Notes under the pieces: model-generated | Databases searched by the model: none | The model's input: only the letters and a program-made list of their open reading frames with translations | Told to the model about the DNA's origin: nothing | Made by a program: the position numbers and the translations under genes | In this document: one piece after another, positions 1 to 10,634 of the stretch | Position numbering within the stretch: position 1 is the stretch's first letter | How the letters are laid out: each line of letters begins with the position of its first letter | Assembly (NCBI GenBank): GCA_033032865.1 | Contig: JAWHQI010000013.1 | Span: 62,001 to 126,000 of the forward strand | Direction: 5' to 3' | Length of the DNA: 64,000 nucleotides | Origin: Dactylorhiza incarnata | Lineage: Eukaryota; Streptophyta; Magnoliopsida; Asparagales; Orchidaceae

Positions 1-901
1 ATTTATTATTGGTGGAAATTAATATTAGAAAATTACAAATCTCTATTAGAGCACATGTAGAAACTCTGGAGAATTTTTAAGAATTTATTGATGATGAAAT
101 TATTTAGTTCCAGTACATTTATGTTTTATTACTCTTTTTACTAAATTTAATTTATGTGCATGAATCTGTCTGGAAATTTATGAATATTGGTTAGAACACT
201 TTTTGGACCAAATATATCATTTGGAAATTTTTCTGTAATTTTTAGAAGATGAAACCACATAGATCCTTTGTAAATATTGAAAAAGCCCTAATCGATGAAA
301 TGTTATTTATTATGATTAAATGGAATTGGAGAATTGTAAATCTTTATAAAAGTGCATTTTAGACCTTAGAGAGTTCTAAAAAAATTTGTGGATAGTTCAT
401 ACATCAGAAATTATGCTTCATGTGAAATTTGGAAATCACTTATCAATTATGCAATGGTAAATAATTAGGCCCATTATCAAAAATGATCAAATCAGAATGA
501 AATTACTTTATATGTCATATAGAACCTTTAGATTTAATGTTAGCTCATTTGAACTTGAGAAATGGCTATGTACTTCATGATTGACATGAGGTTATAACTA
601 GAATCAAGATTGGGTTGCGTTTAGTAAAAAAATTGATAAGGCTAAAGTCATGAAGAAGACATTATGATGAACTAAGGAGATGATAGAAGTATGTTAAACT
701 TCTGGAATTGGAACCTTAGGGCAAGGTTAGGAGTGAGTTTGCACTTAGTCCCCAAGGGCGGGTAGTGTTGAAGTTCAATTGAAAGTCAACATTTCCCCTT
801 CCTATAAATTATAATCCACCATAGGATTCTACATTAACTAGAGAGCGTGGGGTCCAATAAATGGGTAGCCACCAAGAAAAGTAAATATCTTAAGAAAGGG
901 A

Positions 902-977
902 GGCTTGGGATGTCATCCCATCACATTTCCTAGTACAGTTGCAAGCCCTTCACCGGGTAGACCTCAGGAAGTTCAAG
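902..977 (+). repeat. Conserved motif shared with Athila leader
   Basis: The block around CCCTTCACCGGGTAGA, preceded by CTAGTAC..TTGCAA and a GGG/CCC hairpin ending CCCATCA, matches in order the minus-strand sequence of the Athila copies at 15717-15808 and 21538-21627. It is in sense orientation for its own element. The outer stem is partly kept: CTTAAG upstream sits opposite TTCAAG, with one mismatch and one G-T pair. Function unknown. Confidence 0.5.
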
Positions 978-1099
978 TTTCACCCTAAATCGTTAAGTAT
1001 AACTAAATCACAAGATAAAGATTAATATAATTAAGTAGTTAATGGAAAATGATGGGCAACGCACTATAGGTATGGATGAATATGTGTATGGAGGATGGG

Positions 1100-1270
1100 T
1101 TAGTCCTGCAAGTTGGAGGCTTGGTGTGGTTCCGATATAGAAGGACTGGTCAGTCGTTGGAGATGTAGGCTCGGTGTTTGTGAAGGACGGGTTGGCCCTA
1201 CGAGTAATAGGCTCGGTGAATATGTAACAGAGAACTGGTTAGTCCTTTGAGCTGGAGGCTCGGATGATAG
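1100..1270 (+). repeat. Degenerate short tandem repeat in LTR
   Basis: About three diverged copies of a ~60-bp unit, each with a GGAGGCTCGG or TAGGCTCGG core and a nearby GACTGGT or GACGGGT. It makes a spurious 104-codon reading frame on the minus strand. Confidence 0.4.
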
Positions 1271-2584
1271 AGATGTTGCATAAGTGCATGTGCATAGAAT
1301 GTTGTGGGTCTTCAGTACTAGCCTAGTTGACACACCGATGGAAGTTCGATGAATCAGTAAGTGGTAGGTGTTCAAAGGGCCAGGTTGTTTTACTACGTGA
1401 CTGAAAGGCCACATTCCCTAATAACCCTACACTTAGCCTATAAAGTTCTAGTTCTGATGGATCCAGCGAGAGTATGCAGGAGCTCATGAGTACCGAGGAC
1501 AGGTTCCATAGCGTAAATTACGGCCTTTGTCTGGTAGTGTATTATACCCACCTAGGTGAGGAGATGCTCGCTCCTCTGCCACTGTTTGACCACGATGGGA
1601 GGTGCCCGAGAGGTTAGATACCTCCCAAAAATGAGAACTAAAAGGTCTTTATATACAAAGACGAGTGTGTGAGTTGCATGTGTGTGAATTCATAAGATAA
1701 GCATTGCACTGCATAACATACTTATCATTGCATTCAACAAGACACTCATCATATAAATTAGTATGGGCTCTTTTATATGATGAGTTCATTATGTACCCGA
1801 TCCCTAAACTTATAAGTTTGTATGAGCATTTATTTAAGTTAAGGTTATCTTTTCTGTGATGGTAGTTAACCGCACTTCATTTACATATATTACTGCTCTT
1901 ATTATTGCTCTTTACTTTCAGCTGTAACATAGTAGAATTGCTAGTATTTACTTGTACTTTCTAGTAGAACTTTTAGTAGCTATACCTTACTTTTATAGTA
2001 CTATGTGAGTGAGAGCATTATCACCTACTTGTCATTCTGCTTTGATGTCCCTTTTATTTCCATCTCCCGCCCGGTTCCTGGGAGTCATGGGGGTAGGGGT
2101 GGACGAATCTGCTTAGTCTTTATGACTAACGGCCAGATGTGACATAATAACCAGGAACACGTGGAGCTGGAACAGCAGCAGGACACGGTGACGGAGCATG
2201 AGGAGCCACTGCAACACACCGCGACTGTACCATGGATAGGTGTGAGTGGTTAGGGATTATAGTTACTTCTGTGAGAGACCCTTTGTAGTGATGATATTGA
2301 TGTGCCGGGCATAAGCTCTTTAACTTACTAGTACTTTTTTATTATTATGTATCTCATTTTGTGGACAGCTCTTCGGTTCTTTTATATTCAATATGTGATG
2401 TGGACTTGGAATCTTTTTGTACTTCTTAACTCTTTGAATAGTGTTTGCCCTGAACAAATGTTGATCTAGCCGGCAGGATTGATGTCATGTAGTGCCGACC
2501 AGCCCGTGAGTTGGTGTCACTGCAAGGTGGCAGTTCTGGGCGGTAAGACCTGGGTAAGAAAGTAAAAAAGGGGGTCTTACAAAC

Positions 2585-2602
2585 TGGTATCAACTTAGCT
2601 GA
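2585..2602 (+). other. Primer binding site, tRNA-iMet type (degenerate)
   Basis: TGGTATCA followed by a diverged CTTAGCT, three bases after the LTR end at 2581. It resembles the TGGTATCAGAGC site complementary to initiator tRNA-Met that primes minus-strand synthesis in chromoviruses. The second half has decayed. Confidence 0.5.
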
Positions 2603-4159
2603 CTTTCGATCCAAAGTAAAAGAAGTCCACAAACCCTGGGTCACACCACTCGAGCTTAGTTTGCGTACAAACTAACAGTGGAAGCAATGGTGTGCCCATA
2701 CGGAAAATCACACAACTTTGTCCACTTAACAATGAGATTTGGCCAACCTGACTAGTACACCATATTGGTTTGAATTAGCAAGACATTTCGTAAGGTTTCC
2801 TAGTCCGACATCGACCTCGGGTATATTTTGGCCAAGTAGTAGGATACCCCCAAAGTGACTTAATGAAAGAAATGAAAGCATGTGTAAGTGTGTAAGGCTT
2901 ACTCTCCATATCCGCATGTCATTGGCCAAGTGATATTAGCTCGCGCTTGACCCTTGGAAAGGTTATGATAAATGATAGTTTTGATGGCAAAGAACCTTAT
3001 CATACCCACAAGTCTCAGGGACTATCGTACAAGTGCTTGGATACAAGAACCTATTTAGTATAATTCCAAGCCGAGGATTGTATACCCATAAGGATTATGC
3101 ACATACATGGAACATCCATATTTTCGGTCGGAATAAACTCAGCCCAAGACTATAGGGGCGTAAATTATTTCCTTGTTTATTGGGCAAGTCTTACACTAAC
3201 ATGGATTGTTTTTGTTGTTTAAAGACTTGACATCCTTCCCTATAAAATCATCTTAACTGAAGTAGATTGATTAACCCAAGACTGACCACCATAAACCTTA
3301 AAGTGGACCAAAAAGAGAAACCGATTCAATGATCACTACCTATCCTATTTTGAAATCAGGAGGCCTCATAAGCCGTTGAGAGACTCGTTTCCTTCATGTA
3401 ACTGAAATAGATAACACACAATGTAAGGAGCAGGTGTGTTTTTTCCTAATAAGAATCATCGTTAAAAAAATAAGATTAAATAAGGTAGTGAGAGAAAAAT
3501 GACACGGATTATGAAGTCAATGCAAGCCTAAGCGAGATTTAGATTAGAAAGGAGTAGGACTTGATATAGGTTCTCATGATCTATTGATGAACGATCTACT
3601 TATGACACCATGCGAGGTGTGGAGTCAAGGAATTGCCTTCTTTTGAACTTAAGACAATTACCTGTAATATTTTTGATTAGACATTTCAATTTTGGAGACA
3701 TTATAATCACATGGTTGTGGAGCCTGAATCTTGACACACCGACATTGTGTTTGAAAATTAGTGAATTGGTCTGAGGAAGTGTCATGTCAAGTGAAATGGT
3801 ATGATTTCGAAACTTGAATGAGTTGAAAGTCAAGAGGTAAAAATCTAGGAATTCTGAAAAATGAAAATTTTGCCGTGTCAGGATCTTGGAAATATAATAA
3901 CTCGCAGACAACATAAAAATTAAGTGGTTGATATTCTAAGTTTCGGAAACCCAAATTATATGTAAGATTACTTGAACATGACTCTGATGATCTCGAGAAC
4001 TGAATCACATATATTTGAAGACCATAAAAATCGTCTCAGGAAGATTCATAATTTTGGGGGATTAATCATGTTTATCAGCGTATATACTTGAAATGAGCTA
4101 TACATTTGGGTTAAATATCAATTTTAATTAGAATCTTCCTTATGAAAGGATATACTCGT
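2603..4159 (+). other. Decayed chromovirus interior, nothing recognisable
   Basis: About 1.5 kb without a credible reading frame or domain. It lies where gag should be, between the primer site and the insertion point of Copia A. The short minus-strand frames at 2726-2929 and 3600-4008 show no motif and are treated as chance. Confidence 0.4.
4155..4159 (+). repeat. Target-site duplication of Copia A, left (CTCGT)
   Basis: CTCGT directly precedes the first TG of Copia A and recurs at 31138-31142 right after the last CA. An exact 5-bp match fixes both ends of a 27-kb composite insertion. Confidence 0.9.
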
Positions 4160-4427
4160 TGTTGGGAATATTTCCCTCAATGTTCCCTTGATTTGAAGAG
4201 GCATCACTCTCAATACTAAGTACATATTGTATTTGATACATTCTCTTTTTTCTCAAGTATTGTACAGGGAGATGATATTCCATACAATGGAATAGATTCA
4301 AAGGTGTGTTGTTTAATCAGTTGAGGAGGTCTCAATGTCTCGACAGAACTGCAGATACAAGACCAGGAGCCGCTGAGAAGGCATCTGGGCAAGCTGAGCT
4401 GCAGATAGAAGAAACCGCTGAGACTTG

Positions 4428-4780
4428 GCAAGTTCGTCGAATGCAGAATGAAGTTCGTCGAACGCAGAATGTTGTTCGTCGAACGAAGAATGATGTTCGT
4501 CGAACTTAAAGACGGGACAGAATCAAACGCTGAGACTTGGCGTGTTCGTCGAACAAAGAATGAAGTTCGTCGAATGTAGAGACGGGACAGAAGCAAACGC
4601 TGAGACTTGGCGTGTTCGTCGAACAAAGAATGAAGTTCATTGAACGCAGAGACGGGACAGAAGCAAACGCTGAGACTTGGCGTGTTCGTCGAACTAAGAA
4701 TGAAGTTCATCAAACGCAGAGTTTGGCGAGTTCATCGAATGCAGTATGGCGAGTTCGTCGAACGCAGATTGCAGTTCATT
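4428..4780 (+). repeat. GTTCGTCGAAC palindrome array with 70-bp unit
   Basis: About ten GTTCGTCGAAC-like palindromes sit in GAATGAAG or GCAGA spacers. The central part is a 70-bp tandem unit starting GACGGGACAG at 4511, 4581 and 4651. The 3' LTR has the same array at 29730-30085, with units at 29811, 29881 and 29951, so the array predates insertion. It lies in U3, roughly 200 bp upstream of the TATA box. Confidence 0.85.
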
Positions 4781-4975
4781 GAATGCAGGATCTTCTCTGC
4801 AGATCGACAAAATCCGCTGAGAAGAGGAAGCCATCTCAGCCCAACTGCTGAGACAGTTCAAATGTGACATGGCGGGTTCTGCTTTTGGCGCAAGCTACCG
4901 AAAAGTATTTGTGGTCCACCAACCACTCCCATATTAGTCAGAAGGACGGATGAGAGCCGTTGAAGATCAAGGGTC

Positions 4976-4983
4976 TATAAAAG
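4976..4983 (+). promoter_or_regulatory. TATA box of Copia A LTR promoter
   Basis: TATAAAAG, repeated at 30278-30285 in the 3' LTR at the same offset. It should set the U3/R border of the element transcript. Confidence 0.6.
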
Positions 4984-5783
4984 AAAGAGTTAGGGCACTT
5001 TTGAGATGTGTTGGTCGAGTGCTAAAACAAATTGACTGTTCCATTGACGACCCGATTTCTCGTCATTCTCCTCCTGCTCACTGAACAAGCAAGAAGAATC
5101 CGAGAGAAAAAGAAAGCTCCTCTACAAGAAGTAGCAAGGTGATCTTCCATCCTTCAACTGAAGAGGAAGATCAGTTTGTAGCTGCCATCATCATCTCCAG
5201 CTACAAGAAAGCACAAGCTGTGCAGGAACTACATGAGACTTCTTCTCTCTGCTGTCTGTTGTAGTAAGCTTCAAATACTCTTTTACTGTAGGGATATTTG
5301 CCTGAGTTTGTATGGCTATTTGCCTGAGATTGTAGGGCTTGTTGTCCTGATTTTGTGGGCTGTTGGCCTGAGTTTGTAGGGTCATTTGGCCTGAGGTTGT
5401 TGGACCAGGAGGTGGTCTGAGCTGTAGGAGGTGCATTCCCTTGAGGTAGGATCTGTGTGATCTGATGTAGGACCAGCAGGTGGTCTGAGTTGTAGGAGGT
5501 GGATTCCTCTGAGGTAGGGCTGCTGTGCCTGAGGTAGGGTTTGTGCAAACTTGAGAGATCATGAGGGATCTGTGCTGTAAGCTATTATAGCTGAGATTGG
5601 AGGAGTTGGCCCTGTCTAACACACTGTTAGAAGGGTGAAGGGGGAAAGTGGACTACCCATAGACACACTGTCTTTGGGAACCACTATAAACACTTGTGTG
5701 TTTTCTAGTTTGCTTGATTACTTGCTTAGAATAATTTTAACTAGCTATATCATCTAAGTAGAAATTAAATGACCTATTTACCA

Positions 5784-5802
5784 CCCCCCCCCCCCCCCCC
5801 CC
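5784..5802 (+). repeat. Poly-C run (19 C) near LTR end
   Basis: Nineteen C in a row in the context ATTTACCA-Cn-TCTAAGTG. The 3' LTR has 18 C at the same place (31084-31101), the Copia B LTR 15 at 42504-42518, and the Copia C LTR only six. Confidence 0.9.
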
Positions 5803-5840
5803 TCTAAGTGAATTAGATCACATACCTATAATCTTTCAAA

Positions 5841-5856
5841 TGGTATCAGAGGTAGG
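5841..5856 (+). other. Copia A primer binding site (tRNA-iMet)
   Basis: TGGTATCAGAGGTAGG two bases after the 5' LTR; the first 11 bases match the plant initiator tRNA-Met complement. Confidence 0.8.
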
Positions 5857-5866
5857 TTGGTCATAA

Positions 5867-5974
5867 ATGGCTTAACTGTCTGACCAGATCCTTAATATGT
5901 ATTGTTTTTTTTCTGAATCCAATGGCCTAGTGGAGTTCAAAAGGAAATGGGTTCAATGAAGCTCCCTATATGTA
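5867..5974 (+). pseudogene. Copia A gag, first fragment
   Basis: The likely gag start is the ATG at 5867, ten bases after the primer site. The frame is broken at once by TAA as the third codon and by a frameshift, and the gene is then split by the Athila insertion. It resumes at 23331 with a reading frame containing FGIWKQRVKLFMEALD, the conserved start of the copia gag domain. Confidence 0.6.
5970..5974 (-). repeat. Target-site duplication of Athila element (ATGTA)
   Basis: ATGTA here and at 23326-23330, flanking the whole minus-strand Athila element including its nested insertion. Confidence 0.9.
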
Positions 5975-6935
5975 TGATGGACAAAACTATGCTTGCAAAC
6001 GATAACGGCAAGTGTACCGTATCGAATGTAGTATAGGTTATTAAAACAAGGTCGTATTAGACTCGGGGCGGTTGAATACTCTTACTTCGGAAAATCTCTA
6101 TTATTTTATCGAATAGAATTTGTGATTGGTTGGTTGCGAAAAAAGAGAAATATCTTATTTAAATTAATGAATTAAAGGTTAGTACTCAACCTTGAATCAC
6201 CTTGAAAAAAATAAATAAATAAAGAAATAAAACTTCTAATCCTCTTTAAAAGAAATGCTTGACCGTGGAGGTTCCTGATTTATGAACGTACCTCTCTCGA
6301 GGATACGCCTAACTGAGTTTAGGTTGATCAATCGAACTCTCGTTCTAGAATCAAAACCCCTAAAGCTCGCTTTATCGAAGTGAACCCCTCTATTGGATAT
6401 AACTCCAATCCGGGAGATTTATGTCGTCCTCTCTCGAGGAGTGCATTCAAATCTCTTTATCCTTGAAGTGATCGATTCGAACTCAAAACCTCTCGATTAT
6501 TTGACTACGAAAACAAGAATGAGATTATATATCGATAATATAATCTCAATCAATATAAATTCAAGGATAAATCATAAGCGATCTAAATAAGAGAAAAAGA
6601 AGTTCTAAACTGAATTATGAATTATATTTTCCTTGGATCATCTCGGCCGAGTACTAATGAAATTTAGCTACTCATGGAGATGGAGGAATTGATGAAATAC
6701 AAGAGGTGCATAATGAAGATTGAGAGTAGAATAAGAGTAAAAGTGCTATTTTATTAATTGAAAGGGAAATTACAACTAGGAAATAAGAAATTACAAACCT
6801 GAAATGAAAGTTCAAGCAAAGAAAGAAGATTACAAGCTTAAGAATGAAAGCAATGCAAGAAAATAAACTTAGAACTCCCAAAATTCGTCCCCAAACATCT
6901 GGAAAAGCTCCCTTTAAATAGCTGAATTTTTGGTG

Positions 6936-7368
6936 TTACACGCCCTTGGTCACGCCCATGACCAAGGGCGTGTAAGGGGCGTGATCGAAGCGGCAGCGGA
7001 GAGGGCGCCTTCTGGAGTAATTGCGAGTGTTTCGGCCGTGTCACGCCCTAGGTCACGCCCGTGACCTGGGGCGTGTAATCCTGAAATCTGGCTGCTGGCG
7101 GGAAGCTTCGGCGGGAAATTGGAGCGGGAAAGGTCACGCCCGTGTGCTCACGCCCTTGGTCACGCCCGTGACCGAGGGCGTGTAATTTTAATTGACATGA
7201 CGGCGTACTCCGGAAGTTTGTGGCGGGTCGTGGCCGTGACATTGGGTCACGCCCTTGGTCACGCCCGTGACTTGGGGCGTATACTTGGCGAAAATTTCAC
7301 GGAGCATCCCTGGAGTGGCATAAGCAGGTCTGGAGTATTTCGTAGGTTACACGCCCATTGTCACGCCC
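6936..7368 (-). repeat. Hairpin array (ACGCCC..GGTCACG) in Athila LTR
   Basis: At least four imperfect palindromes with the core GGTCACGCCCGTGACC recur over about 430 bases, upstream of a TATTTAAA box (about 6912-6919, minus sense). The same array is in the other LTR from 22697. In that copy the best hairpin (22697-22736) has perfect 18-base arms and a 4-base loop. Confidence 0.8.
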
Positions 7369-7369
7369 G

Positions 7370-7374
7370 TGACC
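7370..7374 (+). repeat. Target-site duplication of NA element (TGACC)
   Basis: TGACC at 7370-7374 and 14170-14174 directly flank the inserted element. The intact Athila LTR at 23120-23150 shows one copy at this place. Confidence 0.95.
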
Positions 7375-7639
7375 TGATGAGTCCTGATCACATACACTTT
7401 TATGGACTCATCTGGGCCATCTATTTAGTCTTTTCACTGCACTTTAGCCCTGTTTTAGCTCATATTGGTCATTCTATGCTAGGTGCACTTATAGGCCCAC
7501 TTTGGTGTGATTTTATGCTTATTGTCTTTAGTTGTTTTCATGCGCTGTTAAGTGCCACCTTCAGTGGCTAGATTGGTGGTTGTGCTGGAATGGGAGTCGT
7601 GCAGGTGTTCCCGGTGCAATTCTGCACAGGAACAATGCG

Positions 7640-8000
7640 CACGATCATCGGTTCTATTGCGCACGACCACTGGTCGTGCGCTACTGATCGTGTGCACTTA
7701 ACCCTTTTTCACGAGTTCTGTTTGGTGCAGTGCGCACGACCACCAACGCCAGTGCGCACGACCACCGGTCGTGCGCCACTGCTCGTGCGCACTTATCATT
7801 AAAATTCTGAGTTCTGTTTGTTGTATTGCGCACGACCATCAACTCCAGTGCGCACGACCACCGGTCGTGCGCCACTGGTCGTGCGAACATGTTATTTTAT
7901 AACTTCTATCTTTGCAGGTTCCGTCCAGGCAGAGCGCACGATCACAGGATTCTAGTGCGCATGACCACTAGTCGTGCGCCACTGACCGTGCGCACTGTTT
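7640..8000 (+). repeat. GCGCACGACC / GGTCGTGCGC palindrome array
   Basis: Repeated pairs of GTGCGCACGACCACC and GGTCGTGCGCCACTG form imperfect hairpins in U3. The last one ends about 15 bases before the TATA box. The second LTR has the same array at 12649-13010. Confidence 0.85.
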
Positions 8001-8011
8001 TATTCCAGCGC

Positions 8012-8020
8012 CTATAAATT
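8012..8020 (+). promoter_or_regulatory. TATA box of NA LTR promoter
   Basis: CTATAAATT directly downstream of the palindrome array; repeated at 13021-13029 in the second LTR. The Athila-type element D has the same box after its own palindromes. Confidence 0.55.
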
Positions 8021-8630
8021 CCCTGCTCGCGATTTTAGGTCACTCTCCCGATTTTCAGTGCCGTTTTCCGCCCGGTTCCGCCCAGTTTCGCCCCTCCACC
8101 GTCGCCCACCATATGGAGGTGCTCCGGGCTTGCTCTTCACGCCAATCTTGAGCCGGAGTTTCCTCTCGGCCTCCTCCTTCATCCAAGTGCTCCAAGGAAG
8201 GTTTAGCCGCCATCGCCATCGAGCAAGAGGAAGTTTGCAACCTCTACCGGATCGTGACACGAAGAAGACGGATCCATTGGAGAGTCGTGACAGCTCTCTC
8301 TACCCCGGACGTAGTTGCGGACCGAGCTTGGACGCGGATTGACAACCCGGCGATTCCAACCGTGAATCTACAACGAGCCTTCGGATTCGGTCGATTTCTT
8401 GCCTTGTTCTCTTCTTATTGATGTATATGTAGCTAGAACCAACATTTTGATGAAGTATATTTTTACTTGTTAACATTAGTATGAAATCATGTCTATGTGA
8501 TTGAGTAATCTTGTTATATTGTCATTCGAGGTGTGCCCCGTGGTGTGGATAGTTGGTTGTGTTGTGCCGCCCTAACAATTGTTAGTGGTGTGCTGGTCGA
8601 AGAGGTGCTTGCGACCCTCATTCCGTTAGC

Positions 8631-8935
8631 CTACTCGTCCACCCGCCTACCGAAGCGTGGCATAGCGGCCCGTGTATTCCATCCCGCCTAACGAAGCAGC
8701 GCGCTCAAGGCCTGTATAGTTCGATCCGCTAGCCTTCTCGTCCATCCGCCTACCGAAGCGTGGCATCGCGGCCCGTATTCCATCCCGCCTAACGAAGCAG
8801 CGCGCTCAAGGCCTGCATAGTTCAATCTGTTTGCCTACTCGTCCATCCGCCCTTGCGACGCAGCGCGCTCAAGGCCTGCCTAGTCTCCATCCCGCCAAGC
8901 GAAGCATTGCATAGCGGCATTGCATAGGAGTAGTT
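8631..8935 (+). repeat. 102-bp tandem repeat in NA LTR
   Basis: Units start at about 8631, 8734 and 8835 with CTACTCGTCCA or CTTCTCGTCCA. They share CGAAGCAGCGCGCTCAAGGC; the third copy is shortened. Also present in the 3' LTR from about 13640. Confidence 0.75.
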
Positions 8936-9179
8936 TATAGTATTTTCTTTTATTTTCCAAAAGCCCAATCACCCCGTTTCCGCATTCCATCCGACTCAAG
9001 GACTTCGATCTCAAGTCCTTCCTCGAACGTTAACTCCACCTTACTGTGTTCCTTGAGAGATTCGATACTCGGGGATTACTCCTCGTTTTATATTACTTGA
9101 ACGATCGGTACACTACCGTTTCGTGTCGCAGTCGAGCTACCGCCTATAGCGGTGTGTGAGATTTGCGCCATCAAGTTTT

Positions 9180-9197
9180 TGGCGCCGTTGCCGGGGA
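9180..9197 (+). other. NA primer binding site (tRNA-Asp type)
   Basis: TGGCGCCGTTGCCGGGG six bases after the 5' LTR. The Athila elements here use TGGCGCCGTTGTCGGGG and TGGCGCCGTTGCTGGGG, so all three belong to the same primer class. Confidence 0.85.
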
Positions 9198-9392
9198 ACA
9201 CAGTCGTGTGAGTTTTCTGGAGAGGGAGAATCTGAGAGAGAAGCCCTTCCATTTGTAAATTGCATCTTTTGTTTTATTTCTGTTCTTTTTATTCCCTCTT
9301 CTTGTTTTATATTAGGTTGCTTTAGTAATTTTTGTTAGGTGTAGTATTTTGCACAATAGCACTTTTATTTTGAATCGTATTATCTTCACACT

Positions 9393-10634
9393 ATGTGGGC
9401 ACATCTTAATTTCCGTTGCCGTTGGTGTGGAGCTACCTCCCACTCTAGTGATGAATGTCCTACGGAGAATAGTAGGCATAATTCTTATAGCCCAGCATAT
9501 GGAGCACCGACTTCGTCTGGTACTCCATATGGTGCGCGTAAGTCTTATGGCTACTCTGCTGAGCCTTTACCGTCATACTTCTTTTCGGCTCCAGCCCCCG
9601 CTGTGCCAAAGAAGCCCGCTAGGCAGTGCCAGTTTTGTCGGAGCACAGATCATGCCCTGAAAGATTGTGCTGCTTTTCGTCGCCAATTGGATGAGGATGA
9701 TGAGCCGGATATCCGGATCGTCCCGAATCCTAACTCTGGCGGCACACCTTCAACATCCGGTTTTGTGTCTTTGCCACCTTCACATCTTGAAGGGTATGGC
9801 GTTGACACAGTCACCAGATGCGTGGCTGATCTGGGCACCGATATTGCTGAGCCCATTCTCCCAGTGCATCCACCACCTCTAGTGGATTCGATTCTTTGTG
9901 AGGAATCGGTGCTCGACTTTTATCCGAGCATTATTCCTCTCCCTGTTGTGCATACTACACTCGTCTCTGACGACATTGTTGATGATGTGTCGCAGGAGGA
10001 GGCGGTTGATCTTAGTATTGTGCCTATTCCTATGGAGGAGGACAACCTTCTAGGTGAAGAGGAGTTTTCCTCAGCACCGGTGGAGGAAGTCCAAATCTCT
10101 AGCTTGGCCACTGTTGATCCCGCCGAATCTTGTAGCATTGATGACAATGCAAACATTATTTTACTTCCCCCACCTGATGGGAGTGAGTCCGGGATCACTC
10201 CCCCGATTGATGTTTATTTATGTTCTTCGTCTTCTTTATTTCTTGATCCCCTTCCTTCATCTGAGTCTGTGCAGGTTGAATCTTCACAGGTACTTCAGGA
10301 GGACTTGGAGCGTTTTGCTCAAGTCAATGATGAGAGCATCCTCTCATGTGAGGAGGTTTATTCCCCCTCCATAGAGGAAGCTCCACTCATTGCCTTCTCC
10401 TCCTGCGGACCTGCTGCAGACGATACCTTGCTGGGCAAGGATAGTTTTGGTAAGTTGAGTGAGGACCAGGCCTCCTCCTCTTCTTACTTTCTTTTCCCTC
10501 TACCTGTGATGGGCAGGTTTTATTTATATTCGGGTAGAGGCGTGACTGTTCTTTCTCCGTATAGGTACCCGCTACCGATGCGCATATTAGAACAGTTACC
10601 TGTGCACTTTTCTTTTCATAGGCATATAAGCTAG
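9393..10634 (+). CDS. Zinc-knuckle protein of the NA retrotransposon (413 aa)
   Basis: An intact reading frame in an otherwise enzyme-free element. Two CX2CX4HX4C knuckles lie at residues 9-22 (CRWCGATSHSSDEC) and 79-92 (CQFCRSTDHALKDC), joined by a linker rich in S, Y, P and G. The rest, from about residue 98, is strongly acidic with few basic residues and no fold I recognise. Such knuckles bind nucleic acid in retroelement Gag proteins, so a role in RNA packaging is likely but inferred. There is no capsid-like part. The start is the first ATG of the frame, about 200 bases after the primer site. Its intactness in an element with near-identical LTRs suggests recent selection or simply youth. 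It could be a remnant Gag C-terminus or an accessory protein. Confidence 0.75.
   Translation: MWAHLNFRCRWCGATSHSSDECPTENSRHNSYSPAYGAPTSSGTPYGARKSYGYSAEPLPSYFFSAPAPAVPKKPARQCQFCRSTDHALKDCAAFRRQLDEDDEPDIRIVPNPNSGGTPSTSGFVSLPPSHLEGYGVDTVTRCVADLGTDIAEPILPVHPPPLVDSILCEESVLDFYPSIIPLPVVHTTLVSDDIVDDVSQEEAVDLSIVPIPMEEDNLLGEEEFSSAPVEEVQISSLATVDPAESCSIDDNANIILLPPPDGSESGITPPIDVYLCSSSSLFLDPLPSSESVQVESSQVLQEDLERFAQVNDESILSCEEVYSPSIEEAPLIAFSSCGPAADDTLLGKDSFGKLSEDQASSSSYFLFPLPVMGRFYLYSGRGVTVLSPYRYPLPMRILEQLPVHFSFHRHIS

Larger units (their letters stand above)
1..2581 (+). mobile_element. Chromovirus (Tekay/Del-like) 5' LTR, 3' part
   Basis: This stretch has no credible gene. It ends in GGGGGTCTTACA, followed three bases later by a tRNA-iMet-like primer site, which is how Tekay/Del LTRs end. 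The far end of the element begins its 3' LTR with TGTAACATCCCC at 37239, close to the inverse of this end. The LTR start lies before the window. Inside are a degenerate repeat with GGCTCGG cores (about 1100-1270) and a ~75-nt sequence at 902-977 related to a motif in the Athila element. The two LTRs cannot be compared because only 52 bases of the 3' copy are visible, so the assignment rests on the end sequence, primer site and downstream integrase. Confidence 0.5.
4160..5838 (+). repeat. Copia A 5' LTR
   Basis: Starts TGTTGGGAATATT and ends CTTTCA, and pairs with 29460-31137 (1679 against 1678 bases). It contains an array of GTTCGTCGAAC palindromes, a TATA box at 4976, a C homopolymer at 5784-5802, and the primer site two bases after its end. 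The two LTRs differ at many scattered positions, so the insertion is not recent. Confidence 0.93.
7375..9173 (+). repeat. NA element 5' LTR (1799 bp)
   Basis: Matches 12384-14169 almost base for base. It carries 13 extra bases within a repeated GCATTGCATAGCGG near its end. Contents: GCGCACGACC palindromes (7640-8000), a TATA box at 8012, a GC-rich middle and a 102-bp tandem repeat (8631-8935). Confidence 0.95.

Noticed and set aside
1100..1414. 104-codon minus-strand frame
   Set aside because: Lies in the degenerate LTR repeat, with no recognisable motif.
4216..4713. 165-codon minus-strand frame in the Copia A LTR
   Set aside because: It reads through the 70-bp palindrome repeat in U3; the same happens in the other LTR. 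No protein evidence.
5191..5622. 143-codon frame rich in Thr, Gln and Pro
   Set aside because: Antisense of the LTR R/U5 region with short repeats (CCTGAGTTTGTAGG type), present in both LTRs.
8012..8342. Arg-rich frames around 8012-8342 (and 13021-13351)
   Set aside because: They sit in the GC-rich part of the NA LTR just after the TATA box; frames are open on both strands because of composition. A short leader peptide cannot be excluded but is not supported.
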